Of a DNA stretch of 26,842 nucleotides, positions 7,565-15,366 are shown in pieces (position 1 is the stretch's first letter; the number at the start of each line of letters is the position of its first letter). Position numbers and translations under genes: made by a program. The notes under the pieces are model-generated. The model saw only the letters and a list, made by a program, of their open reading frames with translations. It was not told where the DNA came from and made no database searches. The DNA is from QNZT01 sp964573205 (lineage in GTDB: Bacteria > Campylobacterota > Campylobacteria > Campylobacterales > QNZT01): positions 1-26,842 of the forward strand of contig CAZNIT010000035.1 of assembly GCA_964573205.1 (NCBI GenBank), given 5' to 3'.

Positions 7565-10500
7565 ATGCCAAAAAGAGAAGATATTCAACGAATCCTGCTA
7601 ATAGGTTCAGGGCCGATCGTAATAGGTCAGGCGTGTGAGTTTGACTACTCCGGAACTCAAGCGGCAAAAACACTCAAAGAGCTTGGATACACTGTAGTTT
7701 TGATCAACTCCAACCCCGCTACTATCATGACGGATCCAGAATTTGCCGATCGTACATATATTGAACCCATCCATGAAGATGTGATTTACGAAATCATCAA
7801 AAAAGAGAAGATCGATGCGATCTTGCCCACGATGGGCGGACAGACGGCTTTAAATGTAGCCATGAAGATGTATGAAAAAGGGATGCTTGAGGGTATAAAA
7901 TTTTTGGGGGCGCATCCCGAAGCGATCCAAAAAGGGGAAGATAGGCAAGCTTTCAAAGAAGCGATGATCGAAATAGGTATGGATCTTCCAAAAAGCAAAT
8001 ATGCCTACAATATGGATGAAGCGATGCAGGCGGCGGAGGAGATCGGTTTTCCTTTGATTATACGAGCGTCTTTTACGCTTGCTGGAGGCGGAAGCGGTGT
8101 CGCTTATAATATAGACGAATATAAACATTTGGCACAACTAGGGCTTGAGGCGAGTCCGATAAACGAGATATTGGTCGAAGAGTCTCTTTTGGGTTGGAAA
8201 GAGTACGAGATGGAAGTTATCCGTGATCGTGAAGATAACTGTATTATCGTATGTTCGATCGAAAACTTCGATCCTATGGGGGTTCATACGGGCGATAGCA
8301 TAACCGTGGCACCGGCGTTGACGCTGACGGATAAAGAGTATCAACACATGAGAAACGCCTCTTTTTCGATACTTAGAAAAATAGGCGTCGATACCGGCGG
8401 AAGTAATGTTCAATTTGCCGTAAATCCGAAAAACGGGCGGATGACGGTAATAGAGATGAACCCGAGAGTTAGTCGGAGTTCGGCTCTGGCGTCAAAAGCT
8501 ACAGGATATCCTATCGCCAAAGTCGCGACGCTTTTGGCTGTCGGATATACGCTCGATGAAATTCAAAACGACATAACTGGTACGGCCGCTAGTTTTGAGC
8601 CTGTTATAGACTATATAGTGACTAAAATTCCTCGATTTACTTTTGAAAAATTTCCCGGAGCAGATTCGACTCTTACGACATCTATGAAAAGCGTCGGTGA
8701 AGTTATGAGTATAGGAAGAACATTTAAAGAGTCGGTTCAAAAAGCTCTATGCTCACTTGAGACAGATCTAAGCGGTTTTGAAAAGTTGGATGTTGATCCG
8801 GACTTTTTGAAAAAGGAGCTGAGGCGACCGAACAGCGAGAGGATTTTATATATAGCGGAAGCTTTCAGGCAGGGCATGAGCGTGGACGAGATCTTTGAGT
8901 GCTGCTATGTCGATAGATGGTTTTTATATCAGATAGAGGAGATCGTCGCCTTTGAAAAAGAGATAAACAAAGATATCTTTAAAGATAAAGAGAAACTTCG
9001 AATTGCAAAAAGCTACGGCTTTTCGGATATGATGTTAGCCAAATTGACCGGAGTTAGTGAAGATGATGTTTATATGAGTAGAAAAAAGCTTGGAATAAAG
9101 CTTGAATATAATGAAGTCGATACTTGTGCGGCTGAATTTAAAGCGCTCACTCCTTATCTTTACTCTACGACTCCCATATCCGACATAGAGAAAAAAGAGA
9201 GTCTAATCGAAGATAAAAAGGTGATGGTTATAGGCGGCGGACCAAATAGAATAGGGCAGGGAATAGAGTTTGATTACTGTTGTGTTCATGCCTCTTTTGC
9301 TTTAAGTGATATGGGTGTTAAAACGATCATGTACAACTGTAATCCTGAAACAGTCTCCACCGATTATGATACAAGTGATATTCTCTATTTTGAGCCCATA
9401 AATTTTGAAGGCGTTAGAAGCGTGATCGAGAGAGAAAATCCTGATGGGGTGATCGTGCATTTTGGCGGGCAGACACCCCTTAAACTTTCACGTGATCTTA
9501 CTAGAATAGGGGCGAAAATCATAGGAACATCGGCTGAGGTAATCGATCTGGCGGAAGATCGCGAGAAATTTTCCGAATTTATAAAAAAGATCGGTGTAAA
9601 ACAGCCTGCTAATGCTACCGCTTCAAATAAAGAAGATGCTTTGAAAATTGCCGCGCAAATCGGCTATCCCGTACTTGTTAGACCGAGTTATGTGCTTGGC
9701 GGCAGGGCTATGAGAATCGTTTATAACGATGATGAATTGAACCAATATATGCAAGAAGCCGTAAATGTCAGTAATGATTCTCCTGTACTTTTGGATAAAT
9801 TTTTAGATCATGCGATAGAGATCGATGTAGATGCCATATGTGACGGTAAAGATGTTTATATCGGTGCGATTATGCAGCATATAGAAGAAGCGGGTATTCA
9901 TAGCGGAGATAGTGCTTGTGCTCTGCCGCCGGTTTCTTTGAGTGCTAGTTTACAAAAAGAGATAGAGATAAAAACAAAAGAGATAGCTTTAGGGCTTGGT
10001 GTAAAAGGGCTTTTAAATATACAGTATGCCGTTTATCAAAATCAGATATATATGATAGAGGTAAATCCAAGAGCCAGCCGAACCGTCCCGTTTGTCAGCA
10101 AAGCTACGGGCATACCGCTGGCAAAGGTCGCTACGAGAGTAATGTATCTTGGAGACTTGCAAGAAGCGTTGAAATTCTACGATACTTTCGGTGTGGTGAC
10201 CAAAGACGAACATGTATATAAACCTTCTCTCAAAGAACAAGTGTGTGTAAAAGAGGCGGTTTTTCCGTTTAAAAAACTCTCCGGTGCGGATTTGATTTTA
10301 GGGCCGGAGATGAAGTCAACGGGTGAAGTTATGGGAATAAGCGATACTTTCGCACTATCCTTCGCGAAGAGTCAATGGGCGAGCGACAATATCCTTCCTG
10401 CCGAGGGAACCGTATTTATCTCTTTAACCGATATAGATAAAGTTTATGCAAAAGAGCTTGCACAAAAGTTTATCGATATCGGATTTGATATAGTTGCGAC

Positions 10501-10804
10501 CGGAGGTACTCATAACGCACTTGAAAAGGTGGCTATCAAATCCAAAAAGGTACTAAAGATATCCGAAGGGCGACCCAATATAGAAGATATGATAAAAAAT
10601 AACGAAATAGCGCTCGTTATCAATACCAGCGATAGTAACGCTACGAAAAACGATGCCAGATTGATCAGGCAAAGTGTTTTGAGACTAGCTATCCCGTATG
10701 TTACGACGGTGGCCGCGGCGCTTGTTACCGCCGATGCTATAAAAGCGCTCGCTCTTGAAGGCGGAGCGTTGAATCCTCGAGCTATTCAGGATTATCTCTC
10801 TTGA
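7565..10804 (+). CDS. carB: Carbamoyl-phosphate synthase large subunit
   Basis: CarB makes carbamoyl phosphate from bicarbonate, ATP and ammonia (supplied from glutamine by CarA) for arginine and pyrimidine synthesis. The 1079-residue protein has the full two-half architecture. The first ATP-grasp half opens with IGSGPIVIGQACEFDYSG, and the second opens near residue 555 with IGGGPNRIGQGIEFDYCC. A helical oligomerization region lies between them. The last 140 or so residues form the MGS-like allosteric domain (IGFDIVATGGTHNAL). Length and motifs indicate a complete enzyme. carA is not in the window. The TGA stop overlaps the TTG start of the next gene by four bases. Confidence 0.98.
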   Translation: MPKREDIQRILLIGSGPIVIGQACEFDYSGTQAAKTLKELGYTVVLINSNPATIMTDPEFADRTYIEPIHEDVIYEIIKKEKIDAILPTMGGQTALNVAMKMYEKGMLEGIKFLGAHPEAIQKGEDRQAFKEAMIEIGMDLPKSKYAYNMDEAMQAAEEIGFPLIIRASFTLAGGGSGVAYNIDEYKHLAQLGLEASPINEILVEESLLGWKEYEMEVIRDREDNCIIVCSIENFDPMGVHTGDSITVAPALTLTDKEYQHMRNASFSILRKIGVDTGGSNVQFAVNPKNGRMTVIEMNPRVSRSSALASKATGYPIAKVATLLAVGYTLDEIQNDITGTAASFEPVIDYIVTKIPRFTFEKFPGADSTLTTSMKSVGEVMSIGRTFKESVQKALCSLETDLSGFEKLDVDPDFLKKELRRPNSERILYIAEAFRQGMSVDEIFECCYVDRWFLYQIEEIVAFEKEINKDIFKDKEKLRIAKSYGFSDMMLAKLTGVSEDDVYMSRKKLGIKLEYNEVDTCAAEFKALTPYLYSTTPISDIEKKESLIEDKKVMVIGGGPNRIGQGIEFDYCCVHASFALSDMGVKTIMYNCNPETVSTDYDTSDILYFEPINFEGVRSVIERENPDGVIVHFGGQTPLKLSRDLTRIGAKIIGTSAEVIDLAEDREKFSEFIKKIGVKQPANATASNKEDALKIAAQIGYPVLVRPSYVLGGRAMRIVYNDDELNQYMQEAVNVSNDSPVLLDKFLDHAIEIDVDAICDGKDVYIGAIMQHIEEAGIHSGDSACALPPVSLSASLQKEIEIKTKEIALGLGVKGLLNIQYAVYQNQIYMIEVNPRASRTVPFVSKATGIPLAKVATRVMYLGDLQEALKFYDTFGVVTKDEHVYKPSLKEQVCVKEAVFPFKKLSGADLILGPEMKSTGEVMGISDTFALSFAKSQWASDNILPAEGTVFISLTDIDKVYAKELAQKFIDIGFDIVATGGTHNALEKVAIKSKKVLKISEGRPNIEDMIKNNEIALVINTSDSNATKNDARLIRQSVLRLAIPYVTTVAAALVTADAIKALALEGGALNPRAIQDYLS

Positions 10805-11238
10805 GAGATGTCGTATATCTGATCCAGACGGATACTACCGTCGGATTTATATCTTGTGATAGGGACTCTTTAGCAAAGTCGAAACAAAGAGATCCATCTC
10901 AACCCTTTTTGATTTGTGTCGATAGTTTTGAAAAATTAAAAAAGATCACCAGAGTTCCTAAAAGATTTAAAAAAAAGATCAGACGAGCAAAAAAAAGCAC
11001 CTTTATATACCCCGACAAAAAAGCGATTCGTGTCGTCAGGGACGATAGGCATAGTCGTTTTTTAAAACGGTTCGACTTTGTCTATTCGACTTCGGCAAAC
11101 AAAAGCAAGTGCTCTTTTGAGCTTGAATACGCAGTGGCGCACTCCGATATCGTTGTCGAAGATAATGATGGATTTTACGAAAGTGACGCGTCTTCGATTT
11201 ACGAAATAGGCAAAAGCAAAATTAAAAAGCTCAGATAA
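10801..11238 (+). CDS. Short Sua5/YciO/YrdC (TsaC-like) family protein
   Basis: The family makes threonylcarbamoyl-AMP from threonine, bicarbonate and ATP for the t6A modification of ANN-decoding tRNAs. The 145-residue product keeps the family marks: TDTTVGF near the N-terminus (10-16), a KSKQR basic motif (26-30), STSAN (96-100) and ASSIYEI near the end. It is clearly shorter than typical TsaC/YrdC proteins (about 190 residues), with the middle compressed. The only in-frame start is TTG at 10801, overlapping the carB stop as TTGA; the ATG at 10808 is out of frame. I recall a similar short gene after carB in C. jejuni and H. pylori. It may be the only t6A synthase of the cell, or a specialised paralogue. 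Confidence 0.78.
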   Translation: MRDVVYLIQTDTTVGFISCDRDSLAKSKQRDPSQPFLICVDSFEKLKKITRVPKRFKKKIRRAKKSTFIYPDKKAIRVVRDDRHSRFLKRFDFVYSTSANKSKCSFELEYAVAHSDIVVEDNDGFYESDASSIYEIGKSKIKKLR

Positions 11239-11242
11239 CTTT

Positions 11243-11277
11243 AGGAAAAAATCGAATTTTGATATAAATTTTTTCCT
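11243..11277 (+). terminator. AT-rich 10-bp inverted repeat after the carB operon
   Basis: AGGAAAAAAT at 11243-11252 is the exact reverse complement of ATTTTTTCCT at 11268-11277, with a 15-base loop. The arms pair perfectly but are GC-poor and there is no clean U-run after the 3' arm. It may act as a weak terminator or mRNA 3' end, or be a protein-binding site for the next promoter. Confidence 0.4.
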
Positions 11278-11356
11278 TTATGGATAAAATGGTAACAAAA
11301 AACTACTTTTTTTAGAAAAAAATCCCCTGAAACTAGCAATAGGTAAAAAAAATATA

Positions 11357-11391
11357 TATACTAAAGATAAAGAAAATCAAGGGATATATAA
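11357..11391 (+). promoter_or_regulatory. Probable promoter of the secreted-protein gene
   Basis: TATACT at 11357-11362 is a good -10 candidate about 30 bases before the ATG. A ribosome site is visible around AAGGGA (11379-11384). The upstream 60 bases are A/T tracts with no clear -35. The 153-base gap from 11239 holds only this and the inverted repeat at 11243-11277. Confidence 0.45.
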
Positions 11392-12009
11392 ATGAAAAAG
11401 TTCATCGCATCGTTGTTTTTGTTTGCAGGAGTAGCTCTTTTAAGTGCCGACCAAAATAGTACGAATCAAAATCAATTCGGATGGATTATGGATCTTGAAA
11501 CTTTGGTTAAACTCGACTCCCAAAGAGAAGATACGCTAGAAGGACGAGATATCAACTCAAACGGCATTAGAGACGATGTGGAGTCATATGTAGAGAAAAA
11601 ATTCGGTCATGATCGTTTTCAAAAGGAGATGTTTCTCGAAGCCGCACAAAAAATTCAACAAATCATAACTCTTCCGAAAGACACTAGCATAAAAGTGCAT
11701 CTTAAACTGGATAAAGAGCTCCTTTCATTATATACTTGCAGAGACTATATACTATATCGTGAAAACGAAGATCAAATCGAGCAGGAGATGTTAAATAAGA
11801 CGCTATTTAAAGCGAAGGTGTTAAATACTCAAGAGAGACTCAGCGCATATATCGAGCATAAAAAAATGCTTCCTCTTAATTTCGACGATATGACAAGAGA
11901 TAGATTGCAAAGCGAGAAAAACGAATGTCTTGCAAGATATAGATCATTTTTTATTGAAGAAAAAGCGCCCATTCTAAGTTCCGCAGGTACGTTAAAAAGG
12001 ATAAACTAG
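11392..12009 (+). CDS. Secreted hypothetical protein with one EF-hand-like calcium loop
   Basis: No function can be assigned. The 205-residue product starts with a clear type I signal peptide (MKKF, a hydrophobic core, then LLSA before Asp20), so it should be periplasmic or secreted. Residues 53-64 read DINSNGIRDDVE, which matches a 12-residue EF-hand/dockerin-type loop with oxygen side chains at positions 1, 3, 5, 9 and 12 and Gly at 6. The rest is charged and helical. Two cysteines (116 and 179) could form a disulfide. The D-x-N-x-NG-I-x-DD-x-E pattern recurs in exported hypothetical proteins of other Proteobacteria, as I recall. It stands alone between the carB operon and a phosphoesterase gene, with its own promoter. 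Confidence 0.75.
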   Translation: MKKFIASLFLFAGVALLSADQNSTNQNQFGWIMDLETLVKLDSQREDTLEGRDINSNGIRDDVESYVEKKFGHDRFQKEMFLEAAQKIQQIITLPKDTSIKVHLKLDKELLSLYTCRDYILYRENEDQIEQEMLNKTLFKAKVLNTQERLSAYIEHKKMLPLNFDDMTRDRLQSEKNECLARYRSFFIEEKAPILSSAGTLKRIN

Positions 12010-12033
12010 AATACATTTTAAAGTATATCTTCT

Positions 12034-12069
12034 ATATGAAAGCGGAAATTTTCATATTTAGGTTATACT
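12034..12069 (+). promoter_or_regulatory. Inverted repeat overlapping a probable leaderless promoter
   Basis: ATATGAAA (12034-12041) and TTTCATAT (12050-12057) form a perfect 8-bp inverted repeat with an 8-base spacer, so half-site centres are 16 bases apart. Seven bases later TATACT (12064-12069) is a good -10 element. A start point 6-7 bases downstream would fall at the ATG of the phosphoesterase gene (12076), which has no proper ribosome site. The repeat would cover the -35 region, where a repressor or activator dimer could act. A hairpin at the end of the preceding mRNA is the alternative. Confidence 0.5.
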
Positions 12070-12075
12070 TTTGTG

Positions 12076-12816
12076 ATGAAAAGAGTAATAGTATATGGAG
12101 ATATTCACGGATGTCTGGATGAGTTTAAGTCTTTAAGAGAAAAGATAGAGATTAGATCGGAAGATATGGAGATTTGCGCGGGAGATATTTTAAATAAAGG
12201 TCCGTATCTCGCAAATGCGATGATCTCCTACCTTCAGGATCATCACATAAAGGTGGTTATTGGAAATAACGAAGCAAAGGCGTTAAAACAGTACAGACAG
12301 TATAAGAATAAAGGTGAAGAGTATCTGCAAACACTACGCCCTTTTGAGATAGCTACCGTTTTGAGTTTGAATGACGATGATTTTTCGTTTTTGGACTCGT
12401 TGCCCTACTTTCTAAAAATCGATAATCTTACCGTTTTACATGGCGGCCTTACGCCTCGAATGAAGCTGGATAAATTGGACGATAATTTAAAAAAAGAGCT
12501 CACACTTATCCGTTTTCTCAACAAAGATCTCAAGCCCATATCATGGAACGATCAAAAAAGTAGTTATAATAAATTCTGGACGGAAGTTTATGATGGAAGA
12601 GAGGGGTTTATAGTCTCGGGACATCATCCGTTTCCCTCGCCGAAAATTGATAAATATGCCATAAATATCGATACCGGCTGTGTTTATGGAGGAAAATTGA
12701 CGGCTATTGTTTTTAAAAAGAGTGATGATAGCATAGATACTAAAAATTATAAGTTTTTTTACCAAAAAGCAAAAAAAGATTATTGGAATATATATTTAAA
12801 AGGTGAGAAAAAATAA
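12076..12816 (+). CDS. Calcineurin-like metallophosphoesterase (PrpE/ApaH-like)
   Basis: This is a cytoplasmic two-metal phosphoesterase of the Ser/Thr phosphatase/ApaH superfamily. The substrate could be a phosphoprotein or a dinucleoside polyphosphate and is not decidable from sequence. The 246 residues show the metal motifs in order: GDIHGC (Asp9, His11), GDILNKGP (Asp37), GNNE (63-66), LHGG (His122) and GHHP (His183). The usual GNH(D/E) reads GNNE, so the His that normally protonates the leaving group is Asn65. GHT is replaced by GHH. I chose ATG 12076 over GTG 12073 because it fits the promoter spacing and both are adjacent. The gene stands alone behind an operator-like inverted repeat. 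Confidence 0.83.
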   Translation: MKRVIVYGDIHGCLDEFKSLREKIEIRSEDMEICAGDILNKGPYLANAMISYLQDHHIKVVIGNNEAKALKQYRQYKNKGEEYLQTLRPFEIATVLSLNDDDFSFLDSLPYFLKIDNLTVLHGGLTPRMKLDKLDDNLKKELTLIRFLNKDLKPISWNDQKSSYNKFWTEVYDGREGFIVSGHHPFPSPKIDKYAINIDTGCVYGGKLTAIVFKKSDDSIDTKNYKFFYQKAKKDYWNIYLKGEKK

Positions 12817-12827
12817 AAGTTATTTAT

Positions 12828-12849
12828 ACCCGCTTTTAAAAAAGCGGGT
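12828..12849. terminator. Hairpin between convergent phosphoesterase and cspA genes
   Basis: ACCCGCTTTT at 12828-12837 pairs with AAAAGCGGGT at 12840-12849. In RNA this most likely forms an 8-bp GC-rich stem with an A/U loop. It lies between two convergent stops (12816 and 12868), so it can serve both strands. The downstream U-tract is short on either side (AU-rich on the - strand side), so efficiency is uncertain. Confidence 0.7.
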
Positions 12850-12867
12850 GTTGGATGCAAGCTTTTA

Positions 12868-13086
12868 TTAAAGCGGTGTTACATTTTGAGCTTGAGGGCC
12901 TTTATGACCTTCTCCGATCTCAAAAGTTACTTGCTGACCGTCCTGAAGTGAAACGCGTCCCGGACCGTCATGATTGACTTGTCTGAAATGTACAAACACA
13001 TCATCTCCGCCGTTTTCTTGTTGAATAAATCCATAGCCTTTTTCGTCGTTGAACCATTTAACGGTTCCATTAAGCAATTCTGCCAT
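12868..13086 (-). CDS. cspA: Cold-shock protein, CspA family
   Basis: This is a small single-domain OB-fold protein that binds single-stranded RNA/DNA and acts as an RNA chaperone. The 72-residue product has both RNA-binding motifs: RNP1 KGYGFI (16-21) and RNP2 DVFVHF (29-34), with the usual NGTVKWFN start and GPQAQNV end. A longer frame to 13110 exists, but ATG 13086 gives the normal family N-terminus (MAELLNGTVKWFN). It also has AAAGG at the right spacing. The gene is transcribed from its own promoter at 13224-13251 with a leader of about 130 nt, typical of regulated csp genes. Cold induction itself is not shown by sequence. Confidence 0.96.
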   Translation of the reverse strand: MAELLNGTVKWFNDEKGYGFIQQENGGDDVFVHFRQVNHDGPGRVSLQDGQQVTFEIGEGHKGPQAQNVTPL

Positions 13087-13217
13087 TTTATACCTTTTGT
13101 AGAAATACACTTTATCAAAAATAAAGTCGAATCAAAATCGGGAGTGTTATTCAGTACATAGCAGTAACATCTGTAGTAACGCAATACACCGAAGTGTACT
13201 CAAGCCTCATCTTCATC
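13087..13217 (-). promoter_or_regulatory. Long structured 5' leader of cspA
   Basis: About 130 bases separate the predicted transcription start (near 13217) from the cspA ATG, with no open reading frame of note. On the RNA strand it contains ACAC-UUCG-GUGU, a stem capped by a very stable UUCG tetraloop (around 13187-13202). On the + strand it has two copies of AGTAAC 14 bases apart. csp genes of enterobacteria carry similar long leaders that act as cold-responsive RNA switches; that role here is inferred. Confidence 0.55.
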
Positions 13218-13223
13218 TGAGCT

Positions 13224-13251
13224 ATTATACCTGATTTTTTTAATTTTGCAA
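13224..13251 (-). promoter_or_regulatory. cspA promoter
   Basis: On the - strand, TTGCAA (13246-13251) and TATAAT (13224-13229) are separated by 16 bases, giving one of the few near-consensus -35/-10 promoters in the window. It lies just after the stop of the upstream deacylase gene, so cspA can be expressed independently of that operon. Confidence 0.75.
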
Positions 13252-13268
13252 AGTTTTTTGAAAGAAAA

Positions 13269-14180
13269 TTAAAATTTTTGCATTTCTTCTAGTGTTACAT
13301 CGACGCTTTTGACCAAAGAATCTATGTTGTAGCCACCCTCGAGTAGAAAAGCTATCGGTCTATTTTTACTGAAGTCTATAATTTTCTTTATCATTTTTTG
13401 AAGCCCGGAAAATGTTATTTGGGCACTGGAAATTTGTTCATCTTTCATCAGGTCGTAACCGGCAGAGACTAAAACGATATCAAAATCGAAGTTTTTTGGA
13501 AGTTCGTCAAAAAAGCTTATAAATTCTTCATCTTCTATGAAATCTTCATAAGGTATATTTTTTGTAAATCCCACTCCCTCGCCTTTGCCCGTTTCATCTT
13601 CACTTCCCGTAAAATACGGATAGTTATTTCTCTCATGAGTGCTGAAGTAAAAAACCGTATTATCTTCGTAAAAGATATCCTGTGTTCCGTTTCCATGGTG
13701 AACATCGAAGTCTATGATCAAAACTTTGGAAAAACCGGCTTTCTGTGCATAACGCGCCATCATCGCTATATTGTTAAAAATACAAAACCCCTCTCCCGTA
13801 ATAATTTGGGCATGATGACCGGGCGGGCGAAGATTTAAAAAGGCTCTCTTGCCTCCATCTTTGAAAAATTTGATGGCGTTTTTGGTACTTGTAGCGGCTT
13901 TTAGAGCTACCTCATAACTCATTTCGGAGACGATCGTGTCCGAAGAGACTATCATCCTTACGCCGTTATCGTATCCTTTTTCTATCCAATTTATATACTC
14001 GTCATCGTGAACCATGAGTAACTCTTCTTTATCTCCCATTCTTGTCGGTATGGGAATAAAATCGTATTTTTCGGTTACCAATTCATCTATAGACTCGGTT
14101 CTGGCGGGATTTTCAATGTGTCCGATTCCCGTATCGTGCATGCTGAAAAAAGGGTCGTAAAGATAGCCGATCTTATTCAT
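13269..14180 (-). CDS. Histone deacetylase-family zinc deacylase
   Basis: Members remove acetyl groups from lysines or polyamines (AcuC, acetylpolyamine amidohydrolase, class II-like bacterial HDACs). The 303-residue cytoplasmic protein has the complete active site: tandem His122-His123 (RPPGHHA), zinc ligands Asp159 and His161 (IDFDVHHGNGT) and Asp243 (SAGYD), and the catalytic Tyr284 in LEGGYN. The usual SAGFD is SAGYD. The substrate is unknown. The start has a strong site (GAGGAGAG, six bases before ATG) and overlaps the rarA stop by eight bases, so it is the last gene of the rsmA-rnj-kdsD-yjbQ-rluB-rarA run. Family call is firm; a lysine-deacetylase role is inference. Confidence 0.9.
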   Translation of the reverse strand: MNKIGYLYDPFFSMHDTGIGHIENPARTESIDELVTEKYDFIPIPTRMGDKEELLMVHDDEYINWIEKGYDNGVRMIVSSDTIVSEMSYEVALKAATSTKNAIKFFKDGGKRAFLNLRPPGHHAQIITGEGFCIFNNIAMMARYAQKAGFSKVLIIDFDVHHGNGTQDIFYEDNTVFYFSTHERNNYPYFTGSEDETGKGEGVGFTKNIPYEDFIEDEEFISFFDELPKNFDFDIVLVSAGYDLMKDEQISSAQITFSGLQKMIKKIIDFSKNRPIAFLLEGGYNIDSLVKSVDVTLEEMQKF

Positions 14181-15366
14181 TTTTCTCTCCTCTTATCTTT
14201 TTTATCCACTCATCAAGAGTCTTTTCAAAAGCTATTTTTTTCGATCTGTAAAATTGTAGCGGTTTTTGAAGATAATTTTGCTTTATCCATCCTCCATAGT
14301 CATGAGGATATAAATAGCCTACCGGAGAGGGACTTTTTAAGTGGTTTGCAACGGCTAAGGGAGGATTGTTTCGAACATATTTCATCGCTTCATTTATTGC
14401 CGTATATGCGCTGTTTGATTTTGGAGACGACGCAAGATATATAACGCATTGCGATAAGATGATCCTACTTTCAGGATATCCGATTTTTGAGACGGCACTC
14501 ATGGTGGATACGGCAAGATTCAAAGCGTTGGGATTTGCGTTTCCTATATCTTCGGATGCTAAAATAACAAGGCGTCTTGCGATAAATTCGGGAGACTCGC
14601 CGCCGTCTATAAGTCTGGCAAGATAGTAAATAGAAGCGTCTATATCGCTGCCTCTTATGCTTTTTATGAGTGCGCTTGCGAGATTGTAGTGTGTGTCATC
14701 GCTGCTGACTCCGTCTTTTAACATAGTTGCACGCAAAGATTTCAGGGTACTCAACGATACGCAAGAATCGACTTTTATCGCAAATTCTAAAAGATTCAAG
14801 AGCGCTCTGCTGTCGCCGGCACTTGAGCTTATAAGATACTCTTTAGCGTCTTCATCGATTTTAAATTCTATTTTTTCTTCAACTCTTTTTAAAAGTTTTT
14901 CGAGATCTTTATGTTCTAGCGGTTTAAATTCAAAAAGCATCGAACGCGATCGAATGCCCGAAGTGAGGGAAAAGTATGGATTTTCGGTTGAAGCTCCGAT
15001 AATCACGGCGATATTCTCCTCCATCGGAATGAGCAAAACTTCTTGTTGAGTTTTACTTAAACGATGAACTTCATCTACGAAAATCACGGGTTTTACCAGT
15101 GTTCCTTTGTATCGTGAAAATATCTTTCGAAACTGTTCCACTTTCAAACCGGTGGCGTCAAGTTCATAAAACGGAGCGTCCAACTCTTTTGCGATAATTT
15201 TTGCCATCGTCGTTTTTCCGCATCCCGGAGGTCCGTAGAAAAAAGAGTGAGGAATGTTTTTGCTTTTTAAAAGTTTGAAAAAAGCGCTTTTAGGCGAGGT
15301 GAGGTGTCTTTGTCCAACTAAATCTTCAATCTTTTGAGGACGGAAGATTTTTGCGAAATCATTCAC
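14173..15366 (-). CDS. rarA: Replication-associated recombination protein RarA (MgsA) ATPase
   Basis: RarA is a tetrameric AAA+ ATPase related to clamp loaders that acts at stalled replication forks. The 397-residue protein has the N-terminal FRPQKIEDLVGQRHL segment, Walker A GPPGCGKT (45-52), Walker B VIFVDEVHR (94-102), a sensor-1 region IIGASTENP and an arginine-finger-like SRSM. The C-terminal helical domain typical of the family follows (RGSDIDASIYYLARLI, then ASEDIGNANP). It is slightly shorter than E. coli RarA. The start is GTG at 15366 (the nearby ATG is out of frame), preceded by AAGGA and overlapping the rluB stop by eight bases. Confidence 0.94.
   Translation of the reverse strand: MNDFAKIFRPQKIEDLVGQRHLTSPKSAFFKLLKSKNIPHSFFYGPPGCGKTTMAKIIAKELDAPFYELDATGLKVEQFRKIFSRYKGTLVKPVIFVDEVHRLSKTQQEVLLIPMEENIAVIIGASTENPYFSLTSGIRSRSMLFEFKPLEHKDLEKLLKRVEEKIEFKIDEDAKEYLISSSAGDSRALLNLLEFAIKVDSCVSLSTLKSLRATMLKDGVSSDDTHYNLASALIKSIRGSDIDASIYYLARLIDGGESPEFIARRLVILASEDIGNANPNALNLAVSTMSAVSKIGYPESRIILSQCVIYLASSPKSNSAYTAINEAMKYVRNNPPLAVANHLKSPSPVGYLYPHDYGGWIKQNYLQKPLQFYRSKKIAFEKTLDEWIKKIRGEKNE

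Noticed and set aside
12868..13110. Longer cspA start at 13110
   Set aside because: The extra residues MYFYKRYK are not part of the CspA family, and ATG 13086 has its own ribosome site at the correct distance.
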